Translations under genes and position numbers: made by a program
The notes under the pieces: model-generated
The model's input: only the letters and a program-made list of their open reading frames with translations
The model's database searches: none
Told to the model about the DNA's origin: nothing
Shown here: positions 1 to 5,675 of the stretch, piece after piece
Layout of the letters: every line of letters begins with the position of its first letter
How positions within the stretch are numbered: the stretch's first letter is position 1
Assembly: GCA_007116095.1 (NCBI GenBank)
Contig: SKJD01000160.1
Span: 1-6,446, forward strand
Length of the DNA stretch: 6,446 bases
From: Candidatus Hydrogenedentota bacterium
GTDB taxonomy: Bacteria > Hydrogenedentota > Hydrogenedentia > Hydrogenedentales > SCBR16-9
Direction: 5' to 3'

Positions 1-1018
1 CGAAAGTGGCGACTCAGAATTTATTCGCCTTGCGCAGGCCCTGCCTGCAATTCAAGCCTTGATCGCCAATGCAAAAAGTGTTTTCCTGCTGCGTCTGGAC
101 CCGGAACACGTCATCCGTTATACCAATGAAGCCGTGGATAATTTCCTCCGATTGGAGCGCAACGCCTTGTTGGGCCAGGGTCTTGACACCCTGCTGACCG
201 AGTCCGATGCCGCGCTGGTGACAACCCGTCTTCAGGAGCCCAATCCGCCAGCGAAACCCATGCTGATAAACCTGATCTACCGGGAACATGTCCCATTGAC
301 GGTGCAATGCAGTCTGGCGCGTCTGGAAGACGGCCATTTCCTGTTGATTGCGGAGGCGCTTTTCGAAGATATCAACACCCTCCACCTTGAATTGATGCAA
401 CTGAACAACCAGCTCTCGGTGTTGACCCGGGAAAATATACGGAAGGGCAAGGAGTTGACCCACGCCATGCGCAAGCTGGAGCAGGCCAACGAACGCATAA
501 GCGAATTGGCCTATCATGACGCCCTTACCGGCGTGGCGAACCGCTATAGCCTGGAAGCGAAGCTGGAACAGGAAATTGAGCGTAGCTCGCGCCTGAATCA
601 GCCGCTGAGTGTGATCATGCTGGACCTGGACCATTTCAAGGCCATCAATGACCAATATGGACACGCCATGGGCGACAAGGTCCTGGTGGCCCTCGCAAAG
701 ATTCTGAGCAACAACGTGCGGCCCTATGATCTCGTGGCGCGCTATGGCGGCGAAGAATTCTTCGTACTCCTGCCCGGCGCAGTCGAGGTGGACGCAGCCG
801 CCTTTGCCGAGCGCTTTCGCCAGGCCGTTGCGAAGATGGAAGTGCCCGACCTCCCCAAACAAGTCACCGCCAGCTTCGGCGTGGCGACCTACACCCCGGG
901 ACAGCATGTTAACGTGTTGTTCGAGCGTGCGGACAAGGCGCTGTATCAGGCAAAGGAAGCCGGGCGCAACTGCGTAGTGGTGGATCATAGCCCGGAATTT
1001 ACTTCCTGGGATGTGTAA
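1..1018 (+). CDS. PAS-like/GGDEF diguanylate cyclase, 5' end outside window
   Basis: Predicted to make cyclic di-GMP from two GTP. The reading frame is open from base 2 to the TAA at 1016-1018, so the start lies upstream; an internal TTG at 59 is the first start-like codon in the window but in-frame coding sequence precedes it. Order: a PAS-like sensory fold (about 62-360, 'SVFLLRLDPEHVIRYTNEAV'), a probable coiled-coil linker rich in E, L, N and K (about 365-510), then a GGDEF domain. The domain opens with ELAYHDALTGVANR, has the metal-binding stretch MLDLDHFKAINDQYGH, and carries the active-site signature GGEEF at 746-760. RPYD at 719-730 lies exactly five residues before it, matching the RxxD inhibitory I-site, so product feedback inhibition is expected. 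All key residues seen are intact. No membrane segment is visible, though the missing N-terminus could hold one. A cobalamin-binding gene follows 61 bases downstream on the same strand, suggesting co-transcription. The domain call is firm; the PAS call is moderate. Confidence 0.93.
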   Translation, partial: ESGDSEFIRLAQALPAIQALIANAKSVFLLRLDPEHVIRYTNEAVDNFLRLERNALLGQGLDTLLTESDAALVTTRLQEPNPPAKPMLINLIYREHVPLTVQCSLARLEDGHFLLIAEALFEDINTLHLELMQLNNQLSVLTRENIRKGKELTHAMRKLEQANERISELAYHDALTGVANRYSLEAKLEQEIERSSRLNQPLSVIMLDLDHFKAINDQYGHAMGDKVLVALAKILSNNVRPYDLVARYGGEEFFVLLPGAVEVDAAAFAERFRQAVAKMEVPDLPKQVTASFGVATYTPGQHVNVLFERADKALYQAKEAGRNCVVVDHSPEFTSWDV

Positions 1019-1079
1019 TATCGGACAGAAACCTGGTCCAGGGTAGATATTTTCACTAACTGAAGAAAGCCATAACACG

Positions 1080-1748
1080 ATGAACCCAAAGCCGCCCGCC
1101 GACGCCGAACAAATCCAACAGGCTTTTCTGGACTGCATTCTCGGGGCCCAACGCAAGGCCGCGCTGGACCTGATACTGGATACCCTGAACAAGGGCTACA
1201 GCATCCCGGATATCTACCTCTATGTATTTCAGGAAGTGCTCTATCGCATCGGGCAACTGTGGGAATCGAACCAGATAACCGTGGCCGATGAGCACATGGG
1301 CACCGCCATCACCCAGTTTGTCATGTCCAACCTCTACCAGCATCTGGAAATGAGCGACATGCCGCAAGGTAACATGGTGATCACCGGCGTTCAGGGCGAA
1401 CTGCACCAGGTGGGCGCCAACATGGTGGCCGATGTCCTGGAAGCGGACGGCTGGAATGTCATGTTCCTCGGCGCCAACGTCCCCCCCGACGGCGTCTTGC
1501 AGTCCATCGCGCAACACGAGGCCCGGGTTGTCGGTATCTCATCGACCATGCGCTTCAACCTGCCCAAGGTTATCGCCCTCGTCGAAGCCGCCCGAAGCCA
1601 ATTCGGCGACACCCTGCAATTCCTCCTCGGCGGCGGCGCCTTCCGGGGCCTCAGTGAACTTCCACCCCCCTTGATCGGCTGCCGCCTGGCCGTCAACCTC
1701 TACGACGCCCGACTCCAGGTCCGCGACATCCAGCGCCTTGCGAATTGA
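1080..1748 (+). CDS. Stand-alone cobalamin-binding protein with CarH-type Wx9EH cap
   Basis: A 222-residue cytoplasmic protein made only of the two-part B12-binding unit. A helical cap (about 10-92) is followed by a Rossmann-like B12 domain (about 97-205). The cap carries W61-x9-E71-H72, the signature of adenosylcobalamin photoreceptor domains (CarH/LitR). The B12 domain has E107-x-H109-x-x-G112 (ExHxxG, H109 the expected lower axial ligand), S155-x-M157 in place of SxL 41-42 residues later, and G184-G185 at the usual spacing. There is no MerR-type DNA-binding domain, no methyltransferase and no mutase domain, so it is probably a sensor acting through a partner or a corrinoid carrier. In Thermus CarH the residue after the Trp is His132, which ligates cobalt after illumination; here it is E62. 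The start is the ATG at 1080, with a weak purine-rich site (gaagaaag, 1062-1069) ten bases upstream. Position behind a diguanylate cyclase suggests a joint signalling role. A MtaC-like corrinoid carrier is the main alternative. Confidence 0.9.
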   Translation: MNPKPPADAEQIQQAFLDCILGAQRKAALDLILDTLNKGYSIPDIYLYVFQEVLYRIGQLWESNQITVADEHMGTAITQFVMSNLYQHLEMSDMPQGNMVITGVQGELHQVGANMVADVLEADGWNVMFLGANVPPDGVLQSIAQHEARVVGISSTMRFNLPKVIALVEAARSQFGDTLQFLLGGGAFRGLSELPPPLIGCRLAVNLYDARLQVRDIQRLAN

Positions 1749-1778
1749 ACACCCAGTTATTTCCGATAAAAAGAATAA

Positions 1779-1808
1779 TTGACATCGATATCAACTTCAA
1801 CCTTAACC
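1779..1808 (+). promoter_or_regulatory. Possible sigma-70 promoter before small lipoprotein
   Basis: A perfect TTGACA (1779-1784) sits in the 76-base gap between the B12 gene and the lipoprotein gene. The hexamer at the right spacing (1802-1808, cttaac/ttaacc) is a poor -10, so only the -35 half is convincing. It would give the AT-rich lipoprotein its own transcript. Confidence 0.22.
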
Positions 1809-1824
1809 ATAAGATGATATAACC

Positions 1825-2205
1825 ATGAAAATGGCGTCTGTTCCCATTTTGATACTTGTGTTTTTCCTTGCGGGTTGCATGCACACTACACAAGGAAGGG
1901 CCATTTATATCTCGGGAGATATCAACATAACGGACGCGAACTTTTCTGGTAGCCTGGTATTGGAAAAACTGCAAGATGGCGAGGTGGTCAAAAGCGGGCC
2001 ATTGGAAGAAAATCTTCAATCAGGTAAAGTTGAATACATGCGGGTGGATATGTGGTCCGGGACCCGTTTCGACAGAGCCAACAGAAAAATAACCACCACC
2101 TACCGATTGCGTATTGTGTCCGATGAAGACGAAATCATATACGAATTGCTGCATACGGAGCTTGAGCATAAAATATATATGGACATGGGTGTTGTAGAAA
2201 TATAA
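1825..2205 (+). CDS. Small orphan lipoprotein, function unknown
   Basis: A 126-residue protein with a short lipoprotein signal peptide. After Met-Lys comes a hydrophobic run ending in the lipobox F-L-A-G-C18. Residue 19 is Met rather than Asp, which by the usual Lol rule points to the outer membrane. The mature part is rich in beta-type alternation and charge (for example 'GSLVLEKLQDGEVVKSGPL' and 'TTTYRLRIVSDEDEIIYELL'), suggesting a small beta-sandwich facing the periplasm; no family was recognised. The chosen ATG has no clear Shine-Dalgarno, and an ATG two codons later is an alternative. The gene is visibly AT-richer than the signalling genes before it and the lipoprotein gene after it, a hint of foreign origin. 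Its TAA stop abuts the left end of repeat element A, so its 3' untranslated region would consist of that element. Reality as a gene is likely; function is open. Confidence 0.7.
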   Translation: MKMASVPILILVFFLAGCMHTTQGRAIYISGDINITDANFSGSLVLEKLQDGEVVKSGPLEENLQSGKVEYMRVDMWSGTRFDRANRKITTTYRLRIVSDEDEIIYELLHTELEHKIYMDMGVVEI

Positions 2206-2206
2206 T

Positions 2207-2229
2207 GGTGTCGTTCCGAGAGTACCGCT
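2207..2229 (+). repeat. Element A left terminal inverted repeat (degenerate)
   Basis: ggtgtcgttccgagagtacc followed by gct. It matches the left end of copy B (5537-5559) at 19 of 23 positions, the four differences being single substitutions, and is therefore an imperfect inverted copy of 2573-2594. Confidence 0.65.
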
Positions 2230-2351
2230 TAATCCAATTCGATATGTGGAGTAGCGAACTTTAGTTCGCCCTTCGTGCGAAGCACGAAGATGGTCTGGCA
2301 CAATCGCCTGGAAAGCCAACACGCCTGACTCAAAGCGGCGCCATCATCTTA

Positions 2352-2594
2352 GTCGTTCCTGTGCAGGCAAGAATCCAATATTGCGTGAAAACATAACAAT
2401 ACAGCAATAAAACAGCATGTTGTGGCACATGGTCGCAAGGCCTGGCAACGGTATCCCATGTTAAATCAACGAACTGGCTCCCTGCCTTCGCAGGGATGAC
2501 GTGGGTGGGAAACCCCACCCACGCGGGTGAACACAAGGTTCGCCCCTACGCTTCGTTGTGAAATGACAAGATCGGTAATATCAGAACTACACCC
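2352..2594 (+). repeat. Shared right-hand module, copy 1
   Basis: Direct repeat of 5676-5919. It starts with a decayed REP-like palindrome (2355-2374), has an AT-rich middle, then palindromes at 2479-2496 (tccctgc/gcaggga, loop cttc), 2501-2522 (gtgggtggg/cccacccac) and 2525-2545 (gggtgaac/gttcgccc, one G-T pair), and ends in the terminal repeat. Copy 1 has several mispairs where copy 2 is perfect, so it looks the more decayed of the two. Confidence 0.9.
2573..2594 (-). repeat. Element A right terminal inverted repeat
   Basis: Identical over 22 bases to the right terminal repeat of copy B (5898-5919), beginning cggtaatatcag and ending tacaccc. It is the inverted partner of 2207-2229. Confidence 0.75.
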
Positions 2595-2646
2595 TAAACT
2601 ATGTCTTCATAAACGCATTGCATTGACGCCCATGTAATCAGACGAT

Positions 2647-3687
2647 TCAGCGGACCCGGAAATGTATCCCGTTCTCCTCCAGCGTATACCCGAAGCTGGG
2701 CACCAGCCATTGACGAATGATCAAGTCCAGCGCCGTCTCAACCCGCACATCGTGCATGATACTGTAATTGACGGGTAAATCCCGAATGATTTCGTTCGCA
2801 TGCACGGTCACGCCAATTTGACTGGCAAGCGAACCGAGCACCTGACCCAGGGTGGTGGCTTCCACATAGAAGGAGATGACTTCTCCGTTGGCGTTGCTGT
2901 TGGGCTGCGGCAGGGTCAGGTCGATGCGGCGGTTCAGGGTGGCGCGTTGCGCGTCCGTTAATTCCGCCGCATTCATCAGGAGCGGTTCCGGGTGTTCATT
3001 CCCCCGGGCGCTCAACAGGATATACTCGTCCGTGGCCTCCACCACCACATCCTGCGGGGGGACCAACGCCGACTGCAACAGCGCCTCAATAACGGCATGC
3101 AGCGGGGCATTATCGAGCGTTATCTCACCGGTTATCGCCTCCGCAACGGCGTTGTCCGCAATCACCGTGATGCCCAGCGAATCCGAGAGCATGGCAAAGG
3201 CATTGTAAAGACTTGTATCCCGACCCAGCGCCAAGGTCGCGATCATGCCCTGATACCGCGCGGGCAAGGTATCGGAGAGATCATGCCCCAACAACAGGTC
3301 GTAGCCCGGCGGATAGATCAGATAATAATAGTCGCGGTCCACGTATATACTGTTGGTGGCTTCCGCCAATCGGCCCACCATAACCTCATAGCTGTCGCCC
3401 TGGAAATTCATCGCTGGCACCGGGCGTTCGTTCAGCCCATAGACCGAGACCAGCCCGCCGCCGATTTCCTCGCCGATGGTGCGCACCGTACGCCCAAGGG
3501 TATCCTGCTCCAGGCGTACCGCGACCGACGGAAACAGCGCTTCCGCCGACGCCAGGCTGCCCGGCTCTGTCGTCGTCGTGGTGGTGCAGCCCGCCAGCAG
3601 CAGGACACCCGGCACCCACAGGCTCAGGATGCGGCCCGATACCCTTGCGATGGCGCCAATTCGGGAAGTAAGGGGTCTAATGTTCAT
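2647..3687 (-). CDS. Lipoprotein with three STN/secretin-N-like modules
   Basis: A 346-residue predicted outer-membrane lipoprotein. The ATG at 3685-3687 is preceded on its strand by AAGGAA a few bases upstream, a strong Shine-Dalgarno. The n-region has arginines (R4, R9, R15, R19), then a hydrophobic stretch and the lipobox L-L-A-G-C34, followed by six threonines. Thr at +2 favours the outer membrane. The mature part reads as three similar modules (about 60-128, 157-227 and 270-346). Each has a pattern like 'AFAMLSDSLGITV', a stretch like 'ITGEITLDNAPLHAVIEALL', then a beta hairpin ending in 'DEYILLSAR' or 'ENGIHFRVR'. This pattern is typical of STN/secretin N-domains in PilQ- and FecA-type proteins. 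The secretin pore domain and TonB-dependent barrel are absent, so it may be a periplasmic accessory or pilotin-like partner of an envelope machine; that role is inference. It is transcribed towards element A and divergently from the dehydrogenase gene. Confidence 0.88.
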   Translation of the reverse strand: MNIRPLTSRIGAIARVSGRILSLWVPGVLLLAGCTTTTTTEPGSLASAEALFPSVAVRLEQDTLGRTVRTIGEEIGGGLVSVYGLNERPVPAMNFQGDSYEVMVGRLAEATNSIYVDRDYYYLIYPPGYDLLLGHDLSDTLPARYQGMIATLALGRDTSLYNAFAMLSDSLGITVIADNAVAEAITGEITLDNAPLHAVIEALLQSALVPPQDVVVEATDEYILLSARGNEHPEPLLMNAAELTDAQRATLNRRIDLTLPQPNSNANGEVISFYVEATTLGQVLGSLASQIGVTVHANEIIRDLPVNYSIMHDVRVETALDLIIRQWLVPSFGYTLEENGIHFRVR

Positions 3688-3740
3688 GAATTCCTTCTTG
3701 TCTACTACGTTGCATAAAACATAAATTAGCCCAAAGTATT

Positions 3741-3749
3741 TGCTACAAT
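3741..3749 (+). promoter_or_regulatory. Candidate extended -10 promoter for dehydrogenase gene
   Basis: tgcTACAAT gives a 5/6 match to TATAAT with an upstream TGn, the extended -10 form that tolerates a poor -35. A start near 3756 would leave a leader of about 160 bases before the ATG at 3915, covering the hairpins described separately. Confidence 0.35.
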
Positions 3750-3820
3750 AACGCCTGCGAAAATTCCATTGTAGCTGGATTCAACCGGAATACGCGAAGT
3801 AAGCGTTACACAAGGCCGCC

Positions 3821-3886
3821 ACCGTGGTGGTGTTGGTATATATATCCGTTTACGGACCTTGCGGTTCCCTGCGTCGGAACCGTAGG
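3821..3886 (+). promoter_or_regulatory. Structured 5' leader with three hairpins, unidentified
   Basis: Three consecutive inverted repeats lie just upstream of the dehydrogenase start: ccacc/ggtgg (3821-3832), tccgt/acgga (3845-3856) and a longer stem cttgcggttcc/ggaaccgtagg (3858-3868 with 3876-3886; seven perfect core pairs plus flanking pairs with two wobbles, seven-base loop ctgcgtc). There is no U-run after the last, so it is not an intrinsic terminator. The Shine-Dalgarno follows within 13 bases. I recognise no known riboswitch class; an operator or leader-RNA control site is possible. Confidence 0.3.
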
Positions 3887-3897
3887 CCATGGCATAC

Positions 3898-3906
3898 AGG
3901 GAGGGA
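3898..3906 (+). promoter_or_regulatory. Strong ribosome binding site for the dehydrogenase
   Basis: agggaggga lies eight bases before the ATG at 3915 and fixes that codon as the start. Confidence 0.75.
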
Positions 3907-3914
3907 TACAAAGC

Positions 3915-4709
3915 ATGGTGGACTTACGAGAACAAATCGCCTTGATTTCCGGCGCGGGCAGCGGCCTGGGACGTCATCTGGCCGTTGGACTGGCAAAAGA
4001 CGTCGGGGCAGTCATTCTGCTTGGGCGGCGGGGTGATCGACTGGCGGAAACCGCCGACCTCATCCGCCAGGCCGGCGGCGCGCCCCATGCCTGGCCCTGC
4101 GACGTCAGCAGCCCGGATGCCGTGGAACGGCTACGCTACGGCATCGAAGACGAGGTCGGTACGCCCACCATCCTCATCAACAACGCCGGCATCCACACCG
4201 AAATGCTGCCCATCCAGGACAGCACCCCGAAGCAATGGATGGAGACCATGTCCATCAATGTGTTCGGCCCCTACCTCCTCTGTCGCGCCTTCATGATCGG
4301 CATGATCGCACGTGGCTGGGGACGCATCATCAACGTCAGCTCCGCCTCCGCCTTCGGCGAACCCGGCGGCGTTGGCAGCGCTTACCCCCTGAGCAAAGTC
4401 ACCCTCAACCACTTCACCCGCCAGCTTGCCAGCGAACTCATCGGCAGCGGCGTCACTACCAACGCGATTCACCCCGGTGAAGTGAAGACTGAGATGTGGG
4501 AACACATCCGCGACGATTCCGAAAAACGCGGCGCCACCGGTGAAGGCGGTCGCAACTGGGCCCAGATGGTCGAAGAAACCGGCGGCGACCCGCCCCAAAA
4601 AGCCCTCGACCTCATCCGCGAAATTATCGACCCCACATGCCCCGATCCCCCCAACGGACAATTCCTGTGGATCAAGGATGGTATACAGGCCCCAAAAACC
4701 ACCTGGTAA
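3915..4709 (+). CDS. Classical short-chain dehydrogenase/reductase (SDR)
   Basis: A 264-residue soluble NAD(P)-dependent oxidoreductase of typical SDR length. The cofactor motif is S12-G-A-G-S-G-L-G19 (Ser replaces the usual first Thr) in 'ISGAGSGLGRHLA'. Two arginines after the second strand (LGRR, R38-R39) favour NADP(H). D63-V64 should contact the adenine, and N89-N-A-G92 is the structural motif. The catalytic set is complete: N114 (SINVFG), S143 (INVSS), Y157 and K161 (YPLSK). The usual 'NAIHPGEVKTEMW' segment follows, then a C-terminal 'NGQFLWIKDG' strand. The region at about 195-235 is rich in charged residues and glycine and probably forms the substrate lid. Substrate cannot be told from sequence; neighbours give no pathway. 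It appears to be a single-gene unit, divergent from the STN lipoprotein, with an unusual structured leader. Family call is very secure, substrate unknown. Confidence 0.95.
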   Translation: MVDLREQIALISGAGSGLGRHLAVGLAKDVGAVILLGRRGDRLAETADLIRQAGGAPHAWPCDVSSPDAVERLRYGIEDEVGTPTILINNAGIHTEMLPIQDSTPKQWMETMSINVFGPYLLCRAFMIGMIARGWGRIINVSSASAFGEPGGVGSAYPLSKVTLNHFTRQLASELIGSGVTTNAIHPGEVKTEMWEHIRDDSEKRGATGEGGRNWAQMVEETGGDPPQKALDLIREIIDPTCPDPPNGQFLWIKDGIQAPKTTW

Positions 4710-4722
4710 GCGACGCTTCCAA

Positions 4723-4743
4723 GACGCCAGGATACTCGGCGTC
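4723..4743 (+). terminator. Weak hairpin after dehydrogenase gene
   Basis: gacgcc/ggcgtc with a nine-base loop, 13 bases after the dehydrogenase stop. No T-tract follows, so it is at best a weak or factor-assisted terminator. Confidence 0.22.
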
Positions 4744-4794
4744 CCATGCTACCCTATCGCGTAACTACAGGGGCTTGCAAACCAATCAGCGAAC

Positions 4795-4824
4795 TTGATA
4801 ATCCCCACGCCCATAAGGCACAAT
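4795..4824 (+). promoter_or_regulatory. Likely tRNA promoter
   Basis: TTGATA (4795-4800) and CACAAT (4819-4824) are separated by 18 bases and lie 30 bases before the mature tRNA end. The GC-rich stretch right after the -10 resembles the discriminator of stringently controlled stable-RNA promoters. A 9-base inverted repeat (aggggcttg 4769-4777, caagcccct 4841-4849) brackets the region; its meaning is unclear. Confidence 0.4.
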
Positions 4825-4853
4825 ATGGACCCCACCCAAACAAGCCCCTCTAC

Positions 4854-4930
4854 GGGCCCTTAGCTCAGTTGGTTAGAGCAGGTGACTCATAATCACTTGG
4901 TCGCAGGTTCGAGTCCTGCAGGGCCCACCA
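4854..4930 (+). tRNA. tRNA-Ile(CAU), lysidine type
   Basis: A complete 77-base cloverleaf. The acceptor stem gggccct/agggccc is perfect, the D-arm reads gctc..gagc, the anticodon stem ggtga/tcact encloses loop ctcataa with anticodon CAT at 4888-4890, the T-arm is gcagg/cctgc, and the discriminator A is followed by an encoded CCA. The body closely follows E. coli ileX/ileY (TTAGCTCAG, GACTCATAATC, TTGGTCGC) rather than elongator tRNA-Met, so C34 should be converted to lysidine by TilS to read AUA. Automatic pipelines often label this tRNA Met. It carries an integrase remnant antisense at its 3' half, so it served as an integration site. Confidence 0.95.
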
Positions 4931-5415
4931 TTATAACTCTCTGATTTGCAAGCACTTACGCCTGAAGTTAAACTTTTGTTATCAAGTGCAGTAATCTCAT
5001 TTTGCGACATTTTATGCCTGGTGGTGTCACTCGGACATGACACTTTCGATGACACCATATCGACTGATTTGCCTGTAATATCGTGATTCTTCGAGCCATC
5101 CTCTTCGTTGTTATCGGGGTTGTCATCAACGGCAGTCTCCACTTCGCTCACCTCTGGCAATGCCTCAACTGCCGCTGCCAAATCATTTAGCCCGAGATGG
5201 GTATAGATGCCCATAGTCAGTTTCGGATCGGAATGTCGGGCCAACTTTTGGGTTACCGCTACCGACGCACCGCTTTGGGCCAACCAGGTGATAAAGGTAT
5301 GCCGAAGGGAGTGGCGATCAACCACATGTCCTTTTTCATCTCGACGTTCAAGACCCCGCAATGCCCGACGGACCTGTCCAACATCCGTTACAGATTCATA
5401 TACTGATCGCAACAT
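4873..5415 (-). pseudogene. Truncated tyrosine recombinase/integrase, C-terminal catalytic part
   Basis: The 180-residue frame retains the C-terminal half of a phage-type integrase catalytic domain. Visible are H35-x-x-R38 ('RHSLRHTFITWLAQSG'), H61 in 'KLARHSD' and the nucleophile Y71 in 'LTMGIYTHLG'. The N-terminal DNA-binding region and the first catalytic Arg box are missing. Reading upstream, an in-frame TGA lies at 5479-5481, and the ATG at 5413-5415 has no Shine-Dalgarno, so this is a remnant and cannot be active alone. After the domain, a long charged, low-complexity tail (about 88-160) leads into 18 residues ('GPCRTRTCDQVIMSHLL' and neighbours) that are simply the antisense translation of the tRNA-Ile, with the stop inside the tRNA. 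This geometry is typical of elements that integrate at a tRNA 3' end with the integrase gene pointing at the attachment site. Family call is secure; the rest of the element is not seen in the window. Confidence 0.85.
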
Positions 5416-5527
5416 GGGCCCACAGAAGAGTCTGGTTAGATTCTTAGGGGTAGGGCGCCCTCTATCCTGTTGGTGGGCTCAGAGTGGGCGGGAAAAGACA
5501 TCGAGGTCCCGATTCGGTATAATCTTG
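5416..5527. other. Spacer between integrase remnant and element B
   Basis: No gene, tRNA copy or recognisable promoter pair is visible here. Antisense reading shows one short open stretch continuous with the integrase frame until the TGA at 5479-5481, without recognisable integrase motifs. It is probably decayed mobile-element DNA, and holds the junction where the integrase N-terminus was lost. Confidence 0.4.
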
Positions 5528-5535
5528 TTTTTTGG
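5528..5535 (+). repeat. Target-site duplication, left copy
   Basis: ttttttgg directly abuts the first base of element B's left terminal repeat. The same eight bases recur directly after the right terminal repeat at 5920-5927. Confidence 0.75.
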
Positions 5536-5557
5536 GGGTGTAGTTCTGATATTACCG
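5536..5557 (+). repeat. Element B left terminal inverted repeat
   Basis: 22 bases starting gggtgtagttctgat, the exact reverse complement of 5898-5919. Confidence 0.9.
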
Positions 5558-5675
5558 CTAGATCAATACATTATCAGAGATTTTTGACACTATTTCCTCT
5601 TTTAGCAGTGCGATAAAGTCTTTTGGCGCAAAAAATCGGAGATTTTTCTACAAAACACTTGGGAACCCCAAGATC

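Larger units (their letters stand above)
2206..2594. mobile_element. Hairpin-rich MITE-like element, copy A (older, degenerate)
   Basis: A non-coding stretch of 389 bases between the two lipoprotein genes. Its left end (2207-2229) is a degenerate inverted copy of its right end (2573-2594), matching the terminal repeats of copy B at 5536-5919. The right 243 bases (2352-2594) align collinearly with 5676-5919; by eye about four bases in five agree. The left part (2230-2351) is unrelated to copy B and has its own hairpins: gcgaac/gttcgc at 2254-2269 and cttcgtgc/gcacgaag at 2271-2289. More hairpins lie at 2479-2496, 2501-2522 and 2525-2545. No 8-base target duplication is seen (flanks aaatataa and taaactat differ), consistent with an old or rearranged insertion. 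Short reading frames across it are not credible genes. The hairpins could end transcription from both converging lipoprotein genes. Confidence 0.65.

Noticed and set aside
14..1192. A 392-codon open frame on the - strand, opposite the cyclase
   Set aside because: It is the antisense shadow of the GGDEF gene in GC-rich DNA. Its sequence is low-complexity, shows no domain, and crosses into the B12 gene, while the + strand carries unmistakable motifs.
2198..2602. Target-site duplication around element A
   Set aside because: The eight bases on each side (aaatataa and taaactat) agree at only four positions, so no duplication is claimed.
4131..4661. A 176-codon frame on the - strand opposite the dehydrogenase
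   Set aside because: Glycine/alanine/aspartate-rich shadow of the SDR gene with no domain of its own.
4769..4849. 9-base inverted repeat aggggcttg/caagcccct upstream of the tRNA
   Set aside because: Arms are 63 bases apart and span the promoter. It may be chance, and no known operator or RNA matches.
5416..5424. gggcccac near the start of the integrase fragment, matching the tRNA 3' end
   Set aside because: Only about eight bases agree, with no extension into the T-arm sequence, so it is not a credible second attachment site.
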